17,527 nt of DNA from Gemmatimonadota bacterium (GCA_030618065.1 JAUXEE010000012.1:1-17527), one strand, 5' to 3'; counted from the first letter of the stretch, positions 1-7,478 are shown. A program made the numbers and translations. The notes: generated by a model from the sequence alone, not told the origin.

Positions 1-1
1 C

Positions 2-307
2 GCGGAGGAGCCCCTGATCCTCCTGAATGCCATACCGGGGTTGGAGTTGGTCCCCCTGAAGGGACATGACGAGTGTTGTGGGGGGGCTGGGATTTACGGA
101 ATCACCCACCCGGAGGTGGGTGGGCGGATCAGCGAGGACAAGGTCCAGGCGATTCTGGAAACGGGTGCCCAGCTTGTCGCCACGGGAAACCCGGGGTGCA
201 TGATGCAGATCGGGGCCGGCCTGATGATGGCCGGCGCTCCTGTGGATGTGGTCCATCCCATCGAGCTTCTGGATGAGAGCTACCGAAGAGGAGGGCTTTA
301 TTCATGA
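2..307 (+). CDS. GlcF-like (Fe-S)-binding protein, C-terminal part (5'-truncated)
   Basis: The reading frame is open from base 2 and ends at TGA 305-307, giving the last 101 residues of a protein that begins outside the window. It contains one cysteine-rich CCG domain: HDECCGGAG (Cys25 and Cys26 of the visible part) followed by the TGNPGC segment (Cys66). This is the closing domain of the glycolate oxidase iron-sulfur subunit GlcF and its relatives, which pass electrons from an FAD-dependent 2-hydroxy-acid oxidase (GlcD type) toward the respiratory chain at the inner membrane. The conserved pattern around THPEVGGRISEDKV fits GlcF well, but HdrD/LutA-like relatives share it and the N-terminal 4Fe-4S ferredoxin domain is out of view. 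The stop overlaps the next ATG (ATGA), so it is translationally linked to the M20 peptidase. Confidence 0.85.
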   Translation, partial: AEEPLILLNAIPGLELVPLKGHDECCGGAGIYGITHPEVGGRISEDKVQAILETGAQLVATGNPGCMMQIGAGLMMAGAPVDVVHPIELLDESYRRGGLYS

Positions 308-1455
308 CGGAGCTGGGAGAGAGGATCCTGGCGGCGGCCGTGGAAGAGGAGGAGGCCATGATCTCCTTCCTCATGGAGTTGGCGTCCATGGAATCCCCGA
401 GCGATGTGCCGGAGAGCCAGTTGCCGGTCCAGGCTCATCTGACCTCGGCTTTGGAGGAGTTGGGATTCGAGGTCGAAAAGACTCCTGGCAAGAGGATGGG
501 CGGACACCTCTTGGCCAGGCCGGGGAATCGGAACCCGGATCGGCCGTCGCAGCTTCTTCTGGGGCACTGCGACACCGTGTGGAAGCTGGGGACGCTGGCG
601 ACCATGCCGGTGGTGTTGGAGGGAAACCGCCTGAGGGGGCCGGGTGTCTTCGACATGAAAGCCGGGCTGACCCAGATGATCTTCGCTCTGAAAATCCTCC
701 GGGGATTGAGGTTGGAGCCAGAGGTGACCCCGGTGATCCTCATCAACTCCGACGAGGAGATCGGGAGCCCCGAGTCGGAGCCGGCAATTCGTCAGGCGGC
801 CCAGGAGGTGATCCGGGCCTTTATCCTCGAGCCGGGGATGGGGTCGGAGGGAAAGCTGAAGACCTTACGGAAGGGCTGGGGGCGATTCACCCTCAAAGTG
901 ACGGGGAAAGCGGCCCATGCTGGCCTTGACCCCGAGGGTGGGGCCAGCGCCATTCTGGAGTTGTCCCACCTGATCCAGGCCCTTCACGCCATGACGGAGT
1001 TGGACCGGGGACTCACGGTGAATGTAGGGGTGGTTTCCGGTGGCACCCGCTCCAATGTCATCGCTCCCGAAGCCGAGGGGGAGGTGGACGTCAGAGTCCT
1101 CACCAAGGGAGAGGGGGAGGAGATCGAGAAGAGGATCCGAAGCCTGACCACGACGGTTCCCGGAACCTCCGTGGGAATCGACGGAGGCATGCTGGTTCCG
1201 CCCCTGGAGCGGACACCCCGAAACAGGGCCCTCTATGAGGAGGCCCGTGGAGCCGCACAGGAATTGGGGCTGGAGCTGGACGAGGACATGGCCGGCGGCG
1301 GCTCGGATGGGAACACCACCAGCCAGTTCACAGCGACCCTGGACGGACTGGGAGCGGTGGGGGACGGGGCCCACGCACCCCATGAGTTCCTCTTCGTGGA
1401 CAAGCAGGTCGAACGCTGCGCCCTTCTGGCCCGGCTCCTCCTTCTGGCTCCCTGA
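304..1455 (+). CDS. M20 family metallopeptidase, carboxypeptidase G2 / N-acyl-amino acid deacylase type
   Basis: A complete 383-residue M20 di-zinc amidohydrolase without a signal peptide, so cytoplasmic. The expected ligands are visible: His88 and catalytic Asp90 in GHCDT, bridging Asp117 in GVFDMKAG, general base Glu151 with Glu152 in NSDEEIGS, Glu176 in LEPG, and His360 in HAPHEF. Their spacing matches Pseudomonas carboxypeptidase G2 almost residue for residue. The dimerisation (lid) domain lies at about 190-300 and includes GKAAHAG. The family removes C-terminal glutamate or acyl groups from N-acyl amino acids. Here it sits with an acyltransferase and an N-succinylamino acid racemase, so removal of succinyl from N-succinyl-L-amino acids is the best inferred job; glutamate carboxypeptidase is the alternative. 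ATG 304 overlaps the stop of the GlcF-like gene. Confidence 0.9.
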   Translation: MTELGERILAAAVEEEEAMISFLMELASMESPSDVPESQLPVQAHLTSALEELGFEVEKTPGKRMGGHLLARPGNRNPDRPSQLLLGHCDTVWKLGTLATMPVVLEGNRLRGPGVFDMKAGLTQMIFALKILRGLRLEPEVTPVILINSDEEIGSPESEPAIRQAAQEVIRAFILEPGMGSEGKLKTLRKGWGRFTLKVTGKAAHAGLDPEGGASAILELSHLIQALHAMTELDRGLTVNVGVVSGGTRSNVIAPEAEGEVDVRVLTKGEGEEIEKRIRSLTTTVPGTSVGIDGGMLVPPLERTPRNRALYEEARGAAQELGLELDEDMAGGGSDGNTTSQFTATLDGLGAVGDGAHAPHEFLFVDKQVERCALLARLLLLAP

Positions 1456-1474
1456 CGGACCCACCGAGACCCTC

Positions 1475-2341
1475 ATGCCCGGTCGCCAACTGACATTCCG
1501 CCCCTTCGCCTCCTCGGAGGATTACGAGGCTTGCATCGAGCTGCAGGAGGAGGTGTGGGGACGGGGTTTCTCAGAGAAGGTCCCGGCGGCGATCCTGATG
1601 ATCGCCAATCGTATTGGGGGGTTGGCCGGCGGGGCCTTCGACGAGGGGGGAACCCTCCAAGGATTCGTCTTCGGCTTCACGGGTGAGATAGATGGAAAGG
1701 TGGTCCACTGGTCGGACATGCTGGCGGTCCGAAGTGAGGGAAAGGACCGGGGCCTGGGGACCCGGCTGAAGCGGTACCAGCGGGAGGCTCTTCTTGAGCG
1801 AGGCGTTCGAGAGATGCGCTGGACCTTCGACCCCCTCCAGAGCCGGAATGCCAACCTGAACTTCTCCAAGCTCGGCATCGAGTGCCGGGAGTACGTGGAG
1901 AGCATGTACGGGAAGACCGATTCCCCTCTCCACCGGGGGATTGGAACGGATCGGCTGGTGGCGATCTGGGAATTGGACTCGGAAAGAGTGGAGTCGAGGC
2001 TGGCAAGGGGGGCGGAGGGTCCCTCCATGGAGGGTTTGTCCGATGCGCCCCAGATCCTCCCGGTTCTGGAGGGGGGGGGCTTTCCTTCGCCGGGGGCGCC
2101 GATCCTGGGACTGGACGAGCCCCGCCTTCTCCTGGCCGTCCCCGGCATGATCGATGCGATGATGGAAGGTGATATGCCTATGGCGATCCAATGGAGGAAG
2201 GCGACCCGGGAGGCTTTCGTTCACTACTTCTCCCGAGGGTATGAGGCCCGTGAGTTCCTCCGGGGAGATGGCGTATCGTCCTACCTCCTGGAAGGCCCCG
2301 GCGGAGAAGCCGGAGGCGCGGCAGAAAGGAACGCCCCATGA
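1475..2341 (+). CDS. GNAT-family N-acyltransferase (COG3375 / YitI-like)
   Basis: The product is a 288-residue cytoplasmic GNAT. I chose ATG 1475 because the N-terminal GNAT β-strand (LTFRPF) starts right after it; the longer frame from 1235 would run inside the peptidase gene. The acyl-CoA pyrophosphate loop is RGLGTRL (about 92-98). COG3375 hallmarks follow: WTFDPLQSRNANLN (about 116-129), KLGI and TDRLVAIWEL (about 158-167). The C-terminal segment with AIQWRKATREAF and the FSRGYEAREF stretch is also typical of this family, so it is not a foreign domain. Members are linked by context to NSAR/MenC enzymes, where the GNAT succinylates D-amino acids. It starts 19 bases after the peptidase stop with no clear Shine-Dalgarno sequence, and its stop overlaps the next start. 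A run of nine G (2071-2079) codes part of a Gly/Pro linker. Confidence 0.87.
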   Translation: MPGRQLTFRPFASSEDYEACIELQEEVWGRGFSEKVPAAILMIANRIGGLAGGAFDEGGTLQGFVFGFTGEIDGKVVHWSDMLAVRSEGKDRGLGTRLKRYQREALLERGVREMRWTFDPLQSRNANLNFSKLGIECREYVESMYGKTDSPLHRGIGTDRLVAIWELDSERVESRLARGAEGPSMEGLSDAPQILPVLEGGGFPSPGAPILGLDEPRLLLAVPGMIDAMMEGDMPMAIQWRKATREAFVHYFSRGYEAREFLRGDGVSSYLLEGPGGEAGGAAERNAP

Positions 2342-3444
2342 AGATTCGAGAAGTGGAGCTGATGGAAATCCACCTTCGCCTGATTGAGCGCTTCGAGATC
2401 AGCACGGGGGGTTGGGACCAGCGGCGAGTCCTGCTTCTTAGAATGGAGAGCGAGGACGGGGAGGCCTGGTCCGAGTGCGTAGCCGCAGAGGCACCCAATT
2501 ACTCCTATGAGACTCCCGAGACGGCCTGGCATATTCTCACCGAGTACGTGCTTCCGGCGGTGGTGGGAAGTGAGTTCCAGGGACCGGGGGCTATTCTGGA
2601 ACCGGTGTCCTGGATCCGCGGGCACCCTATGGCTATGGCTACCGTCGAGATGGGCGCCTGGGCTCTGGAAGCGGTGAGGAAGGACCTCTCCCTTGCGGCT
2701 CTTTTGGGAGGTAGCCGGCAGGCCGTTCCCGTTGGGGTGAGCGTGGGGCTTCAGGGCACCGATGACGAGCTTCTGAAGCAGGTAGAGGACCGGCTGGCCC
2801 AGGGGTACAAAAAGATCAAGTTGAAGATCAAGCCGGGGCGGGACGTGGCCATGGTCCGTAAGGTTCGGGATGCTTTCCCTCATGCGCCTCTCATGGTCGA
2901 TGCAAACTCCTCCTACACTCTTGCCGACGTGGCCGTCCTGAAGGAGCTGGACGGGATGAACCTCATGATGTTGGAACAGCCCCTCTCCTTCGAAGACCTC
3001 CGGGATCATGCTCTTCTTCAAGCTCAGCTTCAGACCCCTATCTGCCTGGATGAGTCTATCCGGGGCGCTGGAGACACCCTCCTGGCCCTGGAGCTGGGGA
3101 GTGGGCGGATCATCAACATCAAGCCGGGTCGGGTGGGTGGATTCACCTCATCCCTGAAGATTCATGACCTTTGCGCCGAGAGGAATGTACCCGTGTGGTG
3201 CGGTGGGATGTTGGAGGCAGGCATCGGGCGGGCCTACAACCTGGCTTTGGCCTCTCTTCCCAATTTCCTTCTCCCGGGGGACATCTCGGAAAGCCGGCGA
3301 TACTGGGCCGAGGACGTAGTCGAGCCGGAATTCGTCATGGAGGAAGGGCTGATGCCGGTGCCCACCGGATCGGGGATCGGAGTAAGGGTTCGAAGGGATA
3401 GGGTGGAGAGCCTCACCTTCCGGCGCTGGGGGATGAAGGCCTGA
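2338..3444 (+). CDS. menC: N-succinylamino acid racemase / o-succinylbenzoate synthase (MenC family)
   Basis: A full-length 368-residue enolase-superfamily protein of the NSAR/OSBS group. The capping domain covers about 1-125 and the barrel about 130-325. All catalytic residues are visible: the KxK pair Lys161/Lys163 in IKLKIKPG, metal ligands Asp188 (MVDAN), Glu213 (MLEQPL) and Asp238 (CLDES), and the opposite base Lys262 (NIKPGRVGG). The GGMLEAGIGRAYN segment (about 289-301) is also diagnostic. The family both makes o-succinylbenzoate for menaquinone and racemises N-acyl amino acids. No other men gene is in view, while a GNAT and an M20 hydrolase are adjacent, so racemase activity on N-succinyl amino acids is favoured. 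The menC symbol is only the family name. ATG overlaps the GNAT stop (ATGA), with AAAGGA about seven bases upstream. Confidence 0.93.
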   Translation: MKIREVELMEIHLRLIERFEISTGGWDQRRVLLLRMESEDGEAWSECVAAEAPNYSYETPETAWHILTEYVLPAVVGSEFQGPGAILEPVSWIRGHPMAMATVEMGAWALEAVRKDLSLAALLGGSRQAVPVGVSVGLQGTDDELLKQVEDRLAQGYKKIKLKIKPGRDVAMVRKVRDAFPHAPLMVDANSSYTLADVAVLKELDGMNLMMLEQPLSFEDLRDHALLQAQLQTPICLDESIRGAGDTLLALELGSGRIINIKPGRVGGFTSSLKIHDLCAERNVPVWCGGMLEAGIGRAYNLALASLPNFLLPGDISESRRYWAEDVVEPEFVMEEGLMPVPTGSGIGVRVRRDRVESLTFRRWGMKA

Positions 3445-4075
3445 GGAACTCCACCCGGAAGGTCGGGGACTGAACTTGAAACCGCTTGGCCGGTAGCCCC
3501 AGCATTCTCACCAGGACCCGTCGGAACCCCTTTGCCAGGGCACCCTCCACGTCTTGCTCCCCCGCCACCACCGGAGCCAGCTCTCCTTGGAGCCACCGCT
3601 GGAGCTCCTCCAGGTCGCTCAGGGAGAGGGTCTCCATCTCTACGGCAGCGATGTAGTAGTACCGGCCGGGCTCCCTGGGCCGGAGGGGTATGTTCAAGGT
3701 GAGCTGTAGGGCGCTTTGGGCCTCCTCCAGGGTGTTCACCTCCACTTGGGCTCCCCTTCTCTCGGAAGTCTGGATCCTATAACGGCGGGTGAGGGGGTCG
3801 AAGAGGATGCTGGCCCGCCATTCGTGCTGACCCTTCTGGTTATCGAAGAACCCGTCCTTCCAGAGTTGCACCCGGAGCCGGATTCGGAGGGGTAGTCCGG
3901 AGAGAACGGCATCCACGAGGGAGGCGTCGGAAAAGAGATCGCTGATCTCCACCACCGCCTCTCCGGTCTCTGTGAGGATATCGAAGCGCAGAGGTACCGA
4001 CTCCTGGGCTCTCAGGTCGGTGACCGGAAAGCCCAGGAGTACCAGTAAAAAGAAGAGGAACGCCGCGGTTCTCAC
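3413..4075 (-). CDS. DUF4390 family secreted protein
   Basis: This 220-residue protein starts at GTG (4073-4075) with a clear Sec signal peptide: MRTAAFLFFLLVLLGF, probably cleaved after the LRAQ stretch near residue 24. The mature part contains LSGLPLRIRLRVQLW, FDPLTRRYRI, an LEEAQSAL helix and a GRYYYIAAVEME strand, the layout of DUF4390 as I remember it. The function is unknown; the family is exported and in proteobacteria is often encoded beside NtrY-like kinases and NtrX-like regulators. Here the same pair lies upstream on the same strand, with the barrel gene between. It starts 10 bases after the barrel gene's stop, so the two are surely co-transcribed. Its 3' end overlaps the convergent racemase gene by 32 bases. 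The family call rests on remembered motifs. Confidence 0.75.
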   Translation of the reverse strand: MRTAAFLFFLLVLLGFPVTDLRAQESVPLRFDILTETGEAVVEISDLFSDASLVDAVLSGLPLRIRLRVQLWKDGFFDNQKGQHEWRASILFDPLTRRYRIQTSERRGAQVEVNTLEEAQSALQLTLNIPLRPREPGRYYYIAAVEMETLSLSDLEELQRWLQGELAPVVAGEQDVEGALAKGFRRVLVRMLGLPAKRFQVQSPTFRVEFLRPSSPSAGR

Positions 4076-4085
4076 TGAAGATCGG

Positions 4086-5816
4086 TCAGAATCGCCGGCT
4101 GAGTCGGATAAAGAAGTTCCCGTGCCGGTCTCCGTTCTCGTCCTCGTTGAGGGGGTAGGCGAAATAGAGGCCCAGGTCCCCGAAAAAGAGGCCCACGCCC
4201 ACGTCCATGAGGGTATCCGTGTCGCTGCTGTTCACCTTCCAGGCCTGCCCAGCGTTGAAGAAGGCCGACCAGTTGGGGTTGAAGTCGATGTTGGGATACC
4301 AGTTCCAATCGTCCTCCCAGGGGTCCGCCTCCTCGTCCCACCCGAAGCCCCAGTCCGTAAAGAGTTTGCCTCGGAATGCGGCCTGGAAGAGGGCGAACCG
4401 ATCGCAACCGTAGGAGGGGAAGACCTGACTGCGAATCCCCCCCTGGTCGGTGACGTGGTCGAAGACCCGGGTCAGCTCCCTGGCCCCACAATCCTGGGTG
4501 AACATGCGGTGACCCGGTAACGATCCGACTCCGCCGAGAGCGTGCTGGAATTGGGGAGGAAGGGGGACGTCGTTCAGGGCCCCTCCCATGACTCCCCGGA
4601 TGTTGAGAGACGAACCGGGGTTGATCCGGAGGTAACCCCGGACGTCCATGAACCCGGTGAGGTAGTCGGTATCGAACTCCTGCGGATCAATGATTTCAGG
4701 GGGGCCCTCGGCCGAAACCAGGTGGGCCGGGATAAAGAGGTCTCCCCCCAACCCCTTCCGGACGCTAGCCTGAATGAACCAACCGTCGGAGGGATTACTC
4801 CGATCGTTCCTTGTGTCCACCGTGAGGGTGCCCTCCATAAATCGGGCTTTTCCCTCGGCGACCAGAGGCTGTTCTCTCCAGGGATCCCCGTTCTTGGTGA
4901 TGGACCAGGGGTTCCCAGCGGGCATGAACGCATGATCCTCATGGAAGTACTCGGCCCTCAACTCCACGGGGGTGAAGGGAAGCCGGAACTTGGCGTAGGC
5001 ACTCCAACCCACTCGTTCGTAGTAATCCCTGTAGTCCTTGTGGAGGATGAAGGTGGCGAGAGAAGCCTCCAGGTTGGTGATGCCCCAATCTTCGATGGGG
5101 TCCACGGTGGAGAAGAGGGTTCCGCCAACGGCGATGTTGTTTCTTCCCCCCAAAGCTTGTTCAGCCCGAAGAGCGTACCCGAAGCCGTCCGGGTCCAGGT
5201 TGAAGCCCATGTCCGTTCGCCAAATCGCTAAGAGGTCCAGGCGAAGGGGATTGGCCCCGGCGGTCCGGAAAGATGGGCCGAACATGATGGGGAGCCCTTC
5301 GGTCCGGTTATAGTTCTGGCCCGATTTGATAGTGAACCGGGCGTCTCCCCAGGGGAGGTCGGGACCGAAACCGCCCCTCTCCGGGGGCCTGCCCGCCGAT
5401 GCGATTCTGTCTCCCCGCTGGATGTAACGGAGGGGTTCGTCGAACACTCTGAGGTCTCCACCGATATCACCGAGCTCCTCGCCGAAGATCCGGCCGCCCA
5501 CGAGCAGCACATCTCCGGTGACGACTCCTCCCGCCTCGAAAATCAGGTCACCGTTCACCACTACCAGGTCTCCGTCCACCTCTCCGGCTATGGTGAAGGG
5601 CCCCCCCAGGGCTGCCACATCTCCCAATACCACCCTGGTGGATGGAATCCGGGTCCGTGCGGTGAAGTGGATGGTCGTTGGATCGTTGAAGAAGTTGATG
5701 ACATCTTCCTCTACCCACCGGGGGAGGTCGGCTTCTTCGATTCTCGGTTCCTGGCCCAGGAGTGGGGATCCGGACACCCAAAGGATCCCTGCAATGAATA
5801 CCAGACCCTTCTTCAT
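4086..5816 (-). CDS. Outer-membrane β-barrel protein with N-terminal bactofilin-like β-solenoid
   Basis: The 576-residue precursor has a signal peptide (MKKGLVFIAGILWVSGSPLL, cleavage near 21-22). Residues about 60-125 form short repeated strands rich in G-D-V/L (VVLGDVAAL, GEVDGDLVVVNGDL, GVVTGDVLLVGG), which resemble bactofilin or polymer-forming solenoid repeats. From about 160 to the end the sequence alternates as in a β-barrel and resembles the BamA/Omp85 surface-antigen domain (for example TLTVDTRNDRSNPSDGWFI). It finishes in FIRLSRRF, a terminal Phe being the usual BAM recognition signal. Two Cys pairs lie in the QDCGAR and SYGCDR loops. It probably sits in the outer membrane with the solenoid in the periplasm; what it transports or binds is unknown. 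ATG 5816 has a GGAG about nine bases upstream, and a σ54-like promoter candidate precedes it. It leads into the DUF4390 gene. Confidence 0.8.
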   Translation of the reverse strand: MKKGLVFIAGILWVSGSPLLGQEPRIEEADLPRWVEEDVINFFNDPTTIHFTARTRIPSTRVVLGDVAALGGPFTIAGEVDGDLVVVNGDLIFEAGGVVTGDVLLVGGRIFGEELGDIGGDLRVFDEPLRYIQRGDRIASAGRPPERGGFGPDLPWGDARFTIKSGQNYNRTEGLPIMFGPSFRTAGANPLRLDLLAIWRTDMGFNLDPDGFGYALRAEQALGGRNNIAVGGTLFSTVDPIEDWGITNLEASLATFILHKDYRDYYERVGWSAYAKFRLPFTPVELRAEYFHEDHAFMPAGNPWSITKNGDPWREQPLVAEGKARFMEGTLTVDTRNDRSNPSDGWFIQASVRKGLGGDLFIPAHLVSAEGPPEIIDPQEFDTDYLTGFMDVRGYLRINPGSSLNIRGVMGGALNDVPLPPQFQHALGGVGSLPGHRMFTQDCGARELTRVFDHVTDQGGIRSQVFPSYGCDRFALFQAAFRGKLFTDWGFGWDEEADPWEDDWNWYPNIDFNPNWSAFFNAGQAWKVNSSDTDTLMDVGVGLFFGDLGLYFAYPLNEDENGDRHGNFFIRLSRRF

Positions 5817-5918
5817 CGGTTTCTCCCATGTAAGGGACTTACGTTTTGCCGAAGGGTACTCTGGCAGGGGTCGTACCAGGATCCCGTTTTCTGGTTATCT
5901 GCTGGTTTGACTGAGAGG

Positions 5919-5934
5919 TGCACGTTGTTGGCCT
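5919..5934 (-). promoter_or_regulatory. Candidate σ54 (-24/-12) promoter for the barrel-DUF4390 pair
   Basis: On the minus strand this reads AGGCCAACAACGTGCA. The GG of the -24 element and the GC of the -12 element are ten bases apart, as σ54 requires, and GGC and TGCA match the consensus TGGCAC-N5-TTGCA, although several other positions do not. It lies about 100 bases upstream of the barrel start, in the largest gap of this gene cluster, directly downstream of a gene for a GAFTGA-type σ54 activator. Chance matches of this quality occur, so it is only a candidate. Confidence 0.35.
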
Positions 5935-5975
5935 TACGTGGGAAGGATGGAGGATCGCCTCTAATCTACCACTGA

Positions 5976-5992
5976 GTGTCGCAATCTGACAC
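5976..5992. promoter_or_regulatory. Inverted repeat GTGTC-N7-GACAC, possible activator site
   Basis: The two perfect 5-base arms are separated by seven bases. The centre lies about 63 bases upstream of the candidate -12 element, so roughly -75 relative to a predicted start, near the usual range for enhancer-type sites of NtrC-family activators. No T-run follows, so it is not a terminator of the regulator gene that ends at 6022. No second copy was noticed in the window. Confidence 0.3.
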
Positions 5993-6021
5993 GCATTTGG
6001 CCCAGCTTCTGTCCCCTACAA

Positions 6022-7395
6022 CTACTCCTGCTCCTCGGCGCCCCTCAGGCCCAACCGATTGATACGCCGGTAGAGGTTCGGTCGGTCCGTTTGAAGGCGG
6101 CGTCCCGCTTCGGCCATGTTTCCTCCCGCTCCGTCGAGGGCCCCCTGGATCAGGGCCCGCTCATAGTCATCCAGACGTTTCCGGAGAGGCCGGGGGTCCC
6201 CCTCATGGTAGGCCGGCGTGTCGCCCGGAGCTGGGGGAGCCGCCGGGAGGAGCTGAACCACTTCCTCGGATCCCACTGGGCCTCCGGTGGTGAGAATGGA
6301 GAGGCGCTCCAGGATATTCATCAATTCCCTGACGTTTCCGGGCCAGGAGTAACGACCCAAGGCCTTCATGGCCTCGGTGGTGAGGTGGGGTGTCGGGAGC
6401 CCATAACGTCGCCGGAGCCGCTGGAGCGTGTGGGCCACCAGGAGAGGGAGGTCGTCCATCCGGTCCCGGAGGGGGGGCAGATGGATGGGTACGACCTCCA
6501 GCCTGAAGAGGAGGTCTTGCCGGAAGGTGCCCTCAGTCAATTGGGCCCGGAGGTCGTGGTTGGTGGCCGCCAAAACCCGGACGTCCACCTGGATGGCCTT
6601 CCCCCCTCCCACTCGCTCGATGACCCCGGTCTCGATGGCCCGGAGCAACTTGGCCTGGGCTTCCGGACCTAGATCTCCCACCTCGTCCAGGAAGAGAGTG
6701 CCCCTGTGGGCCAACTCGAAGCGGCCCCGCCGACGCTCCGTCGCTCCGGTGAAGGCACCCCGCTCGTGGCCGAACATCTCACTTTCTACCAGGTCCTTGG
6801 GAATTGCGGCGCTGTTGACGCGGACGAAGGGTCGGCCTCTGCGTGGCGAAAGGCCGTGAATAGCGCTCGCCACCAGCTCTTTCCCGGTGCCGCTCTCCCC
6901 GGTGATGAGCACTCGGGCGTCGGTGGGCGCCACCCGTTGGATCAGCTCCCGAACGCGGTTGATGGCTGGGGAGCGACCCACCAGCTCGGCCTCCGGACCC
7001 AATTCCTCCCTGAGGGCCCGGGAGAGGTCTCTGGCTCGGCTGACTTCCAGGGCCCCCTGGACGGTGAGGAGCACAGCTTCGGGCGTGAGGGGCTTCTCGA
7101 TGAAATGGAAAGCCCCCAGGCGAGTGGCCTGAACGGCATCCCCCAGGGTGGCCTTTCCGCTCATCATCACCACGGGCACGCCAGGGGCCAGGTTGCCGAT
7201 CTTGGGAAGAGCTTCCAGTCCCGACATTCCCGGGAGCATGAGGTCCAGGAGGATGGTCTCGGGGGCTTCCCTCTCCACTTCCTTGATCCCCGCCTCGGCG
7301 GAGGGGGCTTCCCTTACGGTGTAACCCTCCCCTTCGAGGAGGGCACGCAACATCCTCCGTAGGTTCCCCTCGTCGTCGATGATGAGGATGTCCAT
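6022..7395 (-). CDS. NtrC/NtrX-type σ54-dependent response regulator
   Basis: The 457-residue protein has three domains. The receiver (1-120) has acidic Asp7/Asp8, phosphoacceptor Asp51 (LLDLMLPG), Ser79 and Lys101 (EKPL). The AAA+ domain (about 137-370) has Walker A GESGTGKE (166-173), GAFTGA (213-218), Walker B LFLDEVGD (234-241), arginine-finger candidates Arg292/Arg298, and WPGNVREL (351-358). A Fis-type helix-turn-helix lies at about 425-450 (NMAEAGRRLQTDRPNLYRR). An intact GAFTGA loop means it should contact σ54 and open its promoters. The HTH sequence and the adjacent NtrY-like kinase point to an NtrX-like protein more than classical NtrC. ATG 7395 is preceded by GGGAG about nine bases upstream. 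It lies 83 bases after the kinase gene and is presumably phosphorylated by that kinase. Confidence 0.93.
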   Translation of the reverse strand: MDILIIDDEGNLRRMLRALLEGEGYTVREAPSAEAGIKEVEREAPETILLDLMLPGMSGLEALPKIGNLAPGVPVVMMSGKATLGDAVQATRLGAFHFIEKPLTPEAVLLTVQGALEVSRARDLSRALREELGPEAELVGRSPAINRVRELIQRVAPTDARVLITGESGTGKELVASAIHGLSPRRGRPFVRVNSAAIPKDLVESEMFGHERGAFTGATERRRGRFELAHRGTLFLDEVGDLGPEAQAKLLRAIETGVIERVGGGKAIQVDVRVLAATNHDLRAQLTEGTFRQDLLFRLEVVPIHLPPLRDRMDDLPLLVAHTLQRLRRRYGLPTPHLTTEAMKALGRYSWPGNVRELMNILERLSILTTGGPVGSEEVVQLLPAAPPAPGDTPAYHEGDPRPLRKRLDDYERALIQGALDGAGGNMAEAGRRLQTDRPNLYRRINRLGLRGAEEQE

Positions 7396-7478
7396 TCAGC
7401 TTTCTCCCGGGAGAGTGGTGTTTCCTGCCCCTCGCAATACCCCTGCGCGCGGCCGACCCCCCCTTTCCGATCAGGCTT

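Noticed and set aside
246..929. 227-codon open frame on the + strand overlapping the M20 gene
   Set aside because: Its product is Gly/Arg-rich low-complexity sequence, typical of an out-of-frame shadow in GC-rich DNA, while the overlapping frame has full catalytic motifs.
1235..1474. Longer start for the acyltransferase gene at ATG 1235
   Set aside because: It would add 80 residues read in a second frame of the peptidase gene; the GNAT fold starts right after ATG 1475.
2281..3021. 246-codon open frame on the - strand opposite the racemase gene
   Set aside because: Opposite a gene with intact enolase-superfamily motifs; no recognisable domain in the product.
2338..3444. Menaquinone biosynthesis as the main role of the MenC-family enzyme
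   Set aside because: No other men gene is adjacent and the neighbours fit the N-succinylamino acid pathway; kept only as an alternative.
4542..5231. 229-codon open frame on the + strand opposite the barrel gene
   Set aside because: No domain or ribosome site; the minus-strand frame has a signal peptide and barrel pattern.
7403..7414. Perfect palindrome TCTCCCGGGAGA before the response regulator gene
   Set aside because: It includes the gene's own GGGAG ribosome site and has no loop or T-run; probably incidental, with mild occlusion of the site as the only possible effect.
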